DNA of 22,273 bases from an uncultured Verrucomicrobiota bacterium (GTDB taxonomy: Bacteria; Verrucomicrobiota; Verrucomicrobiia; Opitutales; Opitutaceae), in contig CAIXIZ010000429.1 of assembly GCA_903919625.1 (NCBI GenBank), positions 1 through 22,273 on the forward strand. The letters are read 5' to 3'. The notes under the pieces were generated by a model. It made no database searches, was not told the DNA's origin, and saw only the letters and a program-made list of their open reading frames with translations. The stretch's first letter is position 1, and the number at the start of each line of letters is the position of its first letter. A program made the position numbers and the translations under genes. Below, piece after piece: positions 14,567 to 20,526 of the stretch.

Positions 14567-16189
14567 TCAGCCGACCGCCGCCACCCGGTCCTTGCGCACC
14601 CGTGAATCGCGGGCGGCGCGGAGCTTGCGCGGATAATCGGTGATGGCGTGAAGCCCGCGGCTTTCCTTGCGCTGGAGGGCGCAGTTGACGATGAGGCTGG
14701 CGACCTCGATGAGGTTGCGCAGCTCCAGCAGGTGGGCGTCCACGGAAAAATTCCAATAGTAGTCCTGGGTTTCCTGGGCGAGATTGGCGATGCGGTGCCG
14801 GGCGCGTTCCAGCCGTTTGGTGGTGCGCATGATGCCGACGTAGTCCCACATGGTGCGGCGGAGTTCGTCCCAGTTATGGGTGATGACGACGCGCTCGTCG
14901 GTGTCGCCGCCGCCCAAATCCACCCAGGGAGGAATGGGCGGGGTGGGAGCCCGGGAGCGTGCCACGGTGCGGAGATAGCGGTCCACGGATTCCGCGCCGC
15001 GCCGCGCCATGACGACGGCCTCGAGCAGCGAGTTGCTGGCGAGCCGGTTGGCCCCGTGGAGGCCGGTGCAGGCGACCTCGCCGCAGGCGTAGAGTCCGGG
15101 CAGGGAGGTTTCGGCGGCGATGGTGGTGGCGACGCCGCCGCAGACGTAATGGGCGGCGGGCACGACGGGGATCAGGTCGCGCGCGAGGTTGAGGCCGAGC
15201 GCGCGGCAGGCGGCGAAGATCTGTGGGAAACGCCGCCGCAGCCAGGCGGCATTGCGGTGGGTGATGTCGAGCCAGACGTGCGCGGCCCCGGTTTTCTTCA
15301 TCTCCGCGTCGATGGCGCGGGCGACGATGTCCCGCGGGGCGAGGTCGGCAAGCGGATGAACCCCGCGCATGAACGCCTCGCCGGACAGATTGCGCAGCAC
15401 GGCGCCTTCGCCGCGCAACGCCTCGCTGATGAGAAACCGCCGCCCCGTCGCGGAGTAGAGCGCGGTCGGATGAAACTGGATGAACTCCATGTTGCGCACC
15501 TCGACGCCGGCGCGCCACGCCATCGCGACCCCGTCGCCGGTGGCGATGTCCGGGTTGGTCGTGTAGAGATAGACCTGCCCGGCGCCGCCGGTGGCGAGCA
15601 TCACGACGGGCGCACGGAAGGTGAGCACCCGGCCGTCGCGCACATCGAGCGCGTGGACGCCGAGCACGCGATCGCCGCTGCGGGGCGCGCGGGGGGTGAG
15701 CTTGCGCCGGGTGATGACATCAATGGCGAAGAAATGCTCGAAGAGGGCGATGCGCGGTTCGCGGGCGATGGCCTTGAGCAAGGCCTCCTCGATCACGCGG
15801 CCGGTCATGTCCTTCACATGCAGGATGCGGCGTTCCCCATGGCCGCCTTCGCGACCGAGCTCGTAACCGCCGCGGGGGTCGCGCGAAAACCGCACCCCCC
15901 ATTCGGCCAGTTCACGGACACACTCCGGGCCGTCCCGGACAATGGCCCGCACCACCTTCGCGTCGCAGAGTCCGTCGCCGGCGGCAAGGGTGTCGCGGAC
16001 ATGGGCGGCGAAGTCGTCCGTCTGGGCGGTCACGGCGGCGAGGCCGCCCTGCGCCCAGTTGGTGCTGGAATCGGCCTTGTCCTTTTTCGTGAGGATGGCG
16101 ACCGAGCGTCCGCGCTGCGCCACCTCGAGCGCAAAGCTCAGGCCGGCGATGCCGCTGCCAATGACCAGGACGTCGAAGGACTGCGTCAC
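14567..16189 (-). CDS. nadB: L-aspartate oxidase
   Basis: A 540-residue cytoplasmic FAD enzyme that oxidises L-aspartate to iminoaspartate, the first step of de novo NAD synthesis. It shows the FAD motif VIGSGIAGLSFALE (Gly11, Gly13, Gly16), SSTNWAQGGLAAV, HVKDMTGRVI, the substrate-site EFIQFHPTALY, ISEALRGEGAVLRN, HYVCGGVATT and NRLASNSLLEAV. The C-terminal helical domain is complete, so length fits NadB rather than the larger succinate dehydrogenase flavoprotein. The start is GTG at 16189, overlapping the panC stop as GTGA, so the pair is probably translationally coupled. The partner nadA is not in the window. A basic tail (RDSRVRKDRVAAVG) ends the protein. Confidence 0.94.
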   Translation of the reverse strand: MTQSFDVLVIGSGIAGLSFALEVAQRGRSVAILTKKDKADSSTNWAQGGLAAVTAQTDDFAAHVRDTLAAGDGLCDAKVVRAIVRDGPECVRELAEWGVRFSRDPRGGYELGREGGHGERRILHVKDMTGRVIEEALLKAIAREPRIALFEHFFAIDVITRRKLTPRAPRSGDRVLGVHALDVRDGRVLTFRAPVVMLATGGAGQVYLYTTNPDIATGDGVAMAWRAGVEVRNMEFIQFHPTALYSATGRRFLISEALRGEGAVLRNLSGEAFMRGVHPLADLAPRDIVARAIDAEMKKTGAAHVWLDITHRNAAWLRRRFPQIFAACRALGLNLARDLIPVVPAAHYVCGGVATTIAAETSLPGLYACGEVACTGLHGANRLASNSLLEAVVMARRGAESVDRYLRTVARSRAPTPPIPPWVDLGGGDTDERVVITHNWDELRRTMWDYVGIMRTTKRLERARHRIANLAQETQDYYWNFSVDAHLLELRNLIEVASLIVNCALQRKESRGLHAITDYPRKLRAARDSRVRKDRVAAVG

Positions 16190-17028
16190 AGGATTTCGTT
16201 GTCGATCAGCCGCACCTCGTCCACCCAGGCCGCGAGGGCGAGGATGGTCTGGCCCGGCCGCACCTCCCGCACCGTCTCCATGGTGTCACGGTCCACGATG
16301 GCGGCGTAAATGACCCGCACGCGGCGATGCTGGGCGAGCAGATGCGTGGCTTCGGCGACCAGCCGGTCGACGCGGCGTTCCCCGTGGGCGACCATCTCCT
16401 GCGCCCGCCGGAGGGCGCGGCTCAGGGCGAGCGCGTCGGCCCGCTGGGTCAGGGTCAGGTAGCGGTTGCGCGAGCTCAGGGCGAGGCCGTCCGGGTCACG
16501 CAAGGTCGGGGCGGCCACGATTTCGACGCCGAGGTGCAGGTCGGCGACCATCTTCCGGATGACCGCCACCTGCTGCGCGTCCTTCTGCCCGAAGACGGCG
16601 AGGTCGGGGCGAATAAGGTTGAAGAGCTTGGCCACCACGGTGGTGACCCCGCGGAAATGGACCGGACGCGAGACGCCCTCGAGCGGCCTCGCGACCGCTT
16701 CCTCGGTGATGAAAGTGGAGTAGCCCTTGGGGTAGATTTCCTCCACCGCCGGGGTGAACACGGCCAATGCGCCCGCCGCTGCGCATTTGGCGAGATCGGC
16801 CTCCAGTTCGCGCGGATAGCGGGAAAAATCCTCGCTGGGGCCAAACTGCGTGGGGTTGACGAAGATGGAAACAATCACCGCCTCGGCCCGGGAGGCGGCG
16901 AGGCGGATCAGGCTGAGGTGGCCCTCATGCAGGGCGCCCATGGTCGGCACCAGCGCGATCCGTTTGCCCTGCGCACGCAGGCCCGCGGCGAACGACTGCA
17001 TGGCGGAAACCGAGGAGAGGGTTTGCAT
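16186..17028 (-). CDS. panC: Pantothenate synthetase
   Basis: A 280-residue cytoplasmic enzyme that condenses pantoate and beta-alanine with ATP to pantothenate, the coenzyme A precursor. It has the HIGH-type motif PTMGALHEGHLSLI (His34, His37), VSIFVNPTQFGPSEDFSRYPR, FRGVTTVVAKLFNLI, FGQKDAQQ and the KMSKS-like LALSSRNRYL, all in family order. Length is normal. The start is ATG at 17028, with no Shine-Dalgarno sequence. Coupling with nadB makes a small cofactor-synthesis operon; aspartate is a shared link, since beta-alanine often comes from aspartate. The operon runs divergently from dapL. Confidence 0.95.
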   Translation of the reverse strand: MQTLSSVSAMQSFAAGLRAQGKRIALVPTMGALHEGHLSLIRLAASRAEAVIVSIFVNPTQFGPSEDFSRYPRELEADLAKCAAAGALAVFTPAVEEIYPKGYSTFITEEAVARPLEGVSRPVHFRGVTTVVAKLFNLIRPDLAVFGQKDAQQVAVIRKMVADLHLGVEIVAAPTLRDPDGLALSSRNRYLTLTQRADALALSRALRRAQEMVAHGERRVDRLVAEATHLLAQHRRVRVIYAAIVDRDTMETVREVRPGQTILALAAWVDEVRLIDNEIL

Positions 17029-17115
17029 GGGAGGAGCGGTAAGGGGAAACGCGAGGCTTGAATAAAGCGGACCGGGGCGGTTTGTTCAAGCGTTTCGCCC
17101 GACCAATTTGCTCCC
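17029..17115. promoter_or_regulatory. Divergent panC/dapL promoter region with an imperfect inverted repeat
   Basis: In this 87-base gap CTTGAA (17057-17062) and TTCAAG (17085-17090) are inverted. The symmetry extends outward to GAAACG/CGTTTC with a five-base insertion in the left arm. On the minus strand TTGAAC (17084-17089) and TTTATT (17061-17066) are 17 bases apart and make a plausible panC promoter. A weaker plus-strand equivalent is TTGAAT (17058-17063). The overlap of the two would make expression of the divergent genes interdependent. Confidence 0.4.
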
Positions 17116-18339
17116 ATGATCCGCATCAACGAGAACTACACCAAGCTCAAGGCTTCCTACCTGTTCAGCGACATTGCCAGGCGGGTCAGCGCCTACGTGA
17201 CCGCGAACCCCACGAAGCCAGTCATCCGGCTCGGCATTGGCGACGTCACCGAGCCGTTGCCGGCGGTGTGTGTCGAGGCGCTGCATGCCGCGACCGACGA
17301 GATGGGCCGGCGGGACAGTTTCAAGGGTTACGGGCCTGAGCAGGGCTATGCGTTTCTCCGCGAGGCGGTCGCCCAGCACGATTACGCCGCGCGCGGCTGC
17401 AAGATCGACGCCGAGGAAATCTTCATTTCTGACGGGGCCAAGTGCGACTGCGGCAACATCCAGGAAATCTTTGCCACGAACATCCACCTCGCGATTCCGG
17501 ATCCCGTTTATCCGGTCTATATCGACACCAACGTCATGGCGGGCCGCACCGGCGCCAATGTCGACGGGCGGTACACGGGGGTCACCTACCTCGACAGCAC
17601 CCCGGCGAACGGCTATGTGCCGGCCATCCCTTCGGGGGCGACCGATCTCATCTATCTCTGTTTCCCGAACAACCCGACGGGGGCCGTCGCCACGAAGGCG
17701 CAGCTCGCGGCCTGGATCGCCTACGCCAAGCAGAACCGGGCGATCATCCTGTTCGACTCCGCCTACGAGGCCTATATCCGCGATCCACAAATACCACACT
17801 CCATCTACGAGTTGGAGGGCGCGCGGGACGTGGCGATCGAGTTCCGCAGTTTTTCCAAGACGGCGGGATTCACCGGTACGCGCTGCGCCTACACAGTAGT
17901 GCCGAAGTCCCTCGTGGGCTACGACGCGGCCGGCCAGCCGCATCCGTTGCACGCGCTTTGGAACCGCCGGCAATCGACCAAATTCAACGGGGTCGCCTAT
18001 CCGATCCAGAAGGCGGCCGCGGCGATTTTCACGGCGGCCGGCCAGCAGCAGACAAAGGCGCTGATCGATTTCTACCTCGGCAATGCCCGGCTGATCCGCG
18101 AGGCGGTAAAGTCCTGGGGCTTCACCTGCATCGGCGGGGACAATGCACCCTACCTTTGGATCAACACGGGCCGCGACTCCTGGGAGTTTTTTGATCTGTT
18201 GCTCAACCGGGCGCAGGTCGTCTGCACGCCCGGGGCGGGCTTTGGCAAGTGTGGCGAAGGCCATGTGCGCATCAGCGCCTTCAACTCCCGTGCCAATGTC
18301 GAGACCGCCCTGGCGCGGATCGGGGCGGCGCTGAAATGA
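17116..18339 (+). CDS. dapL: LL-diaminopimelate aminotransferase
   Basis: A 407-residue fold-type I PLP enzyme. It converts tetrahydrodipicolinate directly to LL-diaminopimelate for lysine and peptidoglycan synthesis, bypassing the succinylase and acetylase routes. Recognisable are the start INENYTKLKASYLFSDIARR, RLGIGDVTEPLP, FKGYGPEQGY, FISDGAKCD, IPDPVYPVYIDTNVMAGRTG, FPNNPTGA and the PLP-lysine motif SFSKTAGFTGTR (Lys248), ending in FNSRANVETAL. These strings are diagnostic of DapL among class I/II aminotransferases. The ATG at 17116 gives the family N-terminus. The stop overlaps the start of the following kinase as ATGA. DapL is known from plants, chlamydiae and verrucomicrobia among others, which fits the inferred host. 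Confidence 0.95.
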   Translation: MIRINENYTKLKASYLFSDIARRVSAYVTANPTKPVIRLGIGDVTEPLPAVCVEALHAATDEMGRRDSFKGYGPEQGYAFLREAVAQHDYAARGCKIDAEEIFISDGAKCDCGNIQEIFATNIHLAIPDPVYPVYIDTNVMAGRTGANVDGRYTGVTYLDSTPANGYVPAIPSGATDLIYLCFPNNPTGAVATKAQLAAWIAYAKQNRAIILFDSAYEAYIRDPQIPHSIYELEGARDVAIEFRSFSKTAGFTGTRCAYTVVPKSLVGYDAAGQPHPLHALWNRRQSTKFNGVAYPIQKAAAAIFTAAGQQQTKALIDFYLGNARLIREAVKSWGFTCIGGDNAPYLWINTGRDSWEFFDLLLNRAQVVCTPGAGFGKCGEGHVRISAFNSRANVETALARIGAALK

Positions 18340-19715
18340 CGGCCCCGCGGCGGAAACGGACATTGTCAACGGGGAGGGTGGTGGGCAAGTTGCCGGACGA
18401 TATGCCCACCCTGCTCGGTCTCGACATCGGTTCCTCCTCGGTCATCGCCGGGATTTTGCGCGGCCCCAAGGTCGTCGCCCAGTCCCCGCGCGCCTTTTTT
18501 CGCTCGCGCTGCGAGGGGGCGCGGGTCGAGGTGGACCCGGACGAGCTGCTCAACGCGATCAGGACCGCCATCGCCGGCCTGGGCGGCCGGGCCCGGCAGG
18601 TCGACGGCATCGCGCTTGCGACGATGGCCCCGGCCTGGGTCGCAATGGACCGGCAGGGACGCGCGCTCACGCCCATCGTCACGCATCAGGACCGGCGCAG
18701 TGTGGAACAGGCCCAGGAAATTGAGCGCCGGGTGGGGCCGGCCCGGCATCTCGCCCTCTGCGGCAACCGGCCGTTTCCGGGCGGCATCAGCTCGACGACC
18801 TGGGCGTGGTATCTGCGGCACCAGCCGGCCCGGTTGCAGCGGGCGGACCTCGTCGGCCACCTGAACACGTTTCTTCACCGGCAGATCACGGGGGCCCGCG
18901 TGACCGACCCGTCGAACGCATCTTTCACCGGACTCTATGACACCCTGGGGCTGTCTGGCTGGAGCAAGGAGTTATGCGCCAGCCTCGGGATCAAGGCCGC
19001 GCTGTTGCCCGAGGTGGTTGAGGCCGATTATGTTGGCGGGAACGTGACGGCGGCAGCGGCGGCGAAATTTGGGCTGCGGTCCGGCACGCCGATGATGGTG
19101 GGCATCATGGATGGCAGCGCCGGTATGTTGCTGGCGGGCGCGAAGCCGGGGCAGCTGTTCAATGTCGTCGGCTCGACGGACGTGCTCGCGCTCTGCACCC
19201 GTCGGCCAAGGCCAAATGAACGGCTGCTCACGCGGGCGCTTGGCGTACAGGGGCTGTGGCTGCAGGTGAGCACCATTGCGGCGATGGCGTCGTCCATCTA
19301 CTGGGCGCGCGACCAGTTTTTCACCGGGATGCCACTGGAGGAGTTTCGGGCGGAGTTCCGGCGGCTCAGCCGGGCCGGCGCGGCGGCGGCGGCCGGCGTG
19401 GTGTTTGAGCCCTATATGGCCGGTGAGCGGACGAGCATCGAGCAGCGCCAGGGCGCGTTGCGCAACGTCACCCTGGCGACGACGCGGACGCATTTGCTGG
19501 CGGCGATCATGGAAGGGCTGACGCAGGCGAGCGCGGAGCGGCTGCCGCTGTTGCAGGCGACAGGTACGAAGCTGCGGCGCGACGTGGCGGTGTCTGGCGG
19601 CTCCGACCGGCTGGACCAGCTGATGCACCGCGACTGGCCGGGCGCGTGGAAGTTCCGCGCGGTGACGGACGCGACGATGCGCGGGCTGGGGACAATGGTG
19701 ATGCGGGAACGGTGA
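18336..19715 (+). CDS. FGGY-family carbohydrate kinase (xylulokinase-like)
   Basis: A 459-residue cytoplasmic sugar kinase if read from the ATG at 18336, or 437 residues from the ATG at 18402. The second begins MPTLLGLDIGSSSV, close to the usual FGGY start, while the first overlaps the dapL stop as ATGA, a pattern common here; either is possible. Motifs are the phosphate-1 block GLDIGSSS, a THQDRR version of the sugar-binding D-Q-R, GIMDGSAGML with the likely catalytic Asp, the phosphate-2-like NVVGSTDVLAL and AVSGGSDRLDQ in the C-terminal lobe. It is slightly short for a xylulokinase, and the phosphate-2 block is atypical, so the substrate is unknown. Its link with dapL is unexplained. The last 26 codons are partly duplicated at 20473-20526. 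Confidence 0.82.
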   Translation: MTAPRRKRTLSTGRVVGKLPDDMPTLLGLDIGSSSVIAGILRGPKVVAQSPRAFFRSRCEGARVEVDPDELLNAIRTAIAGLGGRARQVDGIALATMAPAWVAMDRQGRALTPIVTHQDRRSVEQAQEIERRVGPARHLALCGNRPFPGGISSTTWAWYLRHQPARLQRADLVGHLNTFLHRQITGARVTDPSNASFTGLYDTLGLSGWSKELCASLGIKAALLPEVVEADYVGGNVTAAAAAKFGLRSGTPMMVGIMDGSAGMLLAGAKPGQLFNVVGSTDVLALCTRRPRPNERLLTRALGVQGLWLQVSTIAAMASSIYWARDQFFTGMPLEEFRAEFRRLSRAGAAAAAGVVFEPYMAGERTSIEQRQGALRNVTLATTRTHLLAAIMEGLTQASAERLPLLQATGTKLRRDVAVSGGSDRLDQLMHRDWPGAWKFRAVTDATMRGLGTMVMRER

Positions 19716-19756
19716 ACGGATCAAAGGTGGAGCGGCTTGACCGCAAGATGCCCGCA

Positions 19757-19776
19757 GCGCGTTGGGGACAACGCGC
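19757..19776 (+). terminator. Hairpin with GGGA loop after the FGGY kinase
   Basis: GCGCGTTG (19757-19764) and CAACGCGC (19769-19776) form a perfect 8-bp stem closed by GGGA, a GNRA-type tetraloop. It starts 42 bases after the kinase stop and has no T-run. It may stabilise the 3' end of the dapL-kinase transcript or slow the polymerase. Confidence 0.4.
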
Positions 19777-19790
19777 GCCACCGGACAGGG

Positions 19791-19968
19791 CTAGAGCGGT
19801 TTCAATAAAAGTGTAGCCGGCTTTTGAGACCGTACGACTTCCTGCATTTCGCACCGGAAAAGTGTAACCTATTAGGTTACACTTTCTCAAAAGGCCCTCC
19901 GTCAGTGAAGTCGGAGTTTGACCAGTTCACCCAACGGAATGGCTCCAGTTCAATTTAAACCGCTCTAG
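19791..19968. mobile_element. MITE-like element with CTAG ends
   Basis: A 178-base non-coding segment bounded by perfect 12-base inverted repeats, CTAGAGCGGTTT (19791-19802) and AAACCGCTCTAG (19957-19968). Both outer ends read CTAG, as expected for a TA-duplicating IS630/mariner-type insertion. Further inverted pairs are nested inside: CTTTTGAGA/TCTCAAAAG (19821-19829 and 19885-19893), GACTTC/GAAGTC (19836-19841 and 19907-19912) and a central palindrome. It is visibly richer in A+T than its surroundings and encodes no plausible protein. It would be a non-autonomous element moved by a transposase elsewhere; family placement is inference from the end structure. Confidence 0.6.
19859..19885. repeat. 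Perfect 12-bp palindrome inside the MITE-like element
   Basis: AAAGTGTAACCT (19859-19870) and AGGTTACACTTT (19874-19885) are exact inverted repeats around ATT. On the minus strand four T residues end the structure, so it could terminate transcription of the toxin-antitoxin pair. An operator-like or transposase-related role is also possible. AAAAGTGTA also occurs directly repeated at 19807-19815. Confidence 0.6.
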
Positions 19969-20221
19969 CGGTAGATTTCCCGCCGGTGGCCGACCGCCAG
20001 CAAATGGAGGACGCCCATTGCCACAGCGAACTCGTAAATGATCCGGTAATCGCCAACCCGCAGACGATAGGTGTCCACCCCGGTCAGCCGGGTGTGCGGA
20101 AACTGCCCAAGCTGGTACCCAGCCGGTCAAGCTTGACCTCGATCTGCGTCTGGATACCGGCCGGCAACTTGAAAAACACCGCATCGAAATCCCGCGAGCA
20201 GATTTGCACCGCCGGCTTCAC
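19965..20221 (-). pseudogene. RelE-family toxin gene, frameshifted
   Basis: A RelE/ParE-type toxin split over two frames. The first part starts at GTG 20221, overlapping the antitoxin stop as GTGA, and reads MKPAVQICSRDFDAVFFKLP, then KLDRLGT, before going out of frame and stopping within about a dozen codons. From near 20114 another frame carries the rest: QLGQFPHTRL, then TGVDTYRLRVGDYRIIYEF and LLAVGHRREIYR, the classic RelE C-terminal pattern. One missing base (ACCAG where ACCCAG would restore the frame) explains the break; the repaired product would be 85 residues, normal for RelE. The stop TAG (19965-19967) lies inside the CTAG end of the MITE-like element. Toxins of this family cleave mRNA on the ribosome; this copy is probably inactive unless the gap is a sequencing error. 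Confidence 0.75.
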
Positions 20222-20418
20222 CGGCGCGTCCCCGGCTGCCGGATGCGAGAGTATTCGCCCCGGGCGATTTCCGCGCGCGCGCGCTCGATCTTGGCCTTGA
20301 ACTCGTCCGTGAACTCAAGCTGATCCTCTAACTGGTCGTCCAGCCAGTCACGGATGGCGCTCATTTCCTCCAAGGAAAGATGAGTGATGGCAGTCTCAAT
20401 TTCTTGCACAGTACTCAT
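20218..20418 (-). CDS. Antitoxin of a RelE-type toxin-antitoxin pair
   Basis: A 66-residue acidic helical protein starting MSTVQEIETAITHLSLEEMS, followed by AIRDWLDDQLEDQLEFTDEF and a basic C-terminal part, AEIARGEYSRIRQPGTRR. Small size, an LSLEEM helix early on and a charged C-terminal half fit antitoxins paired with RelE/ParE toxins, and the toxin reading frame starts in its stop codon (GTGA). An ATG at 20427 would add three residues. The protein should bind and neutralise the toxin and repress its own promoter. That toxin is frameshifted here, so the antitoxin is an orphan in effect. It lies in the pocket flanked by two copies of the kinase 3' end. Confidence 0.72.
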   Translation of the reverse strand: MSTVQEIETAITHLSLEEMSAIRDWLDDQLEDQLEFTDEFKAKIERARAEIARGEYSRIRQPGTRR

Positions 20419-20472
20419 GCTCAACATAGTGGAGGCAAGGGCAGCGCGAGGCAAGCATTCGTTGCGGGTAAG

Positions 20473-20526
20473 CCGGGCGCGTGGACATTTCGTGCGATGA
20501 CGGATGTGACGTTGCGGGAGCGGTGA
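20473..20526 (+). pseudogene. Degraded second copy of the FGGY kinase 3' end
   Basis: The 54 bases read PGAWTFRAMTDVTLRER followed by TGA. The end of the intact kinase (19638-19715) reads PGAWKFRAVTDATMRGLG, then TMVMRER and TGA. The copy has the same start and end with eight codons missing in frame. About 44 of 52 aligned bases are identical, and most differences are C-to-T or G-to-A changes, as in neutral decay. Its TGA directly abuts the gyrA stop. This is a remnant, not a gene. Confidence 0.65.

Noticed and set aside
14648..16309. 553-codon plus-strand frame opposite nadB and panC
   Set aside because: It is a shadow of two well-conserved genes and has low-complexity, motif-free sequence.
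17086..18369. 427-codon minus-strand frame opposite dapL
   Set aside because: It is antisense to an unmistakable DapL and spans the divergent promoter region.
19927..20184. 85-codon minus-strand frame over the toxin and MITE end
   Set aside because: It reads the RelE region in a wrong frame, giving Arg- and Ser-rich sequence without family features.
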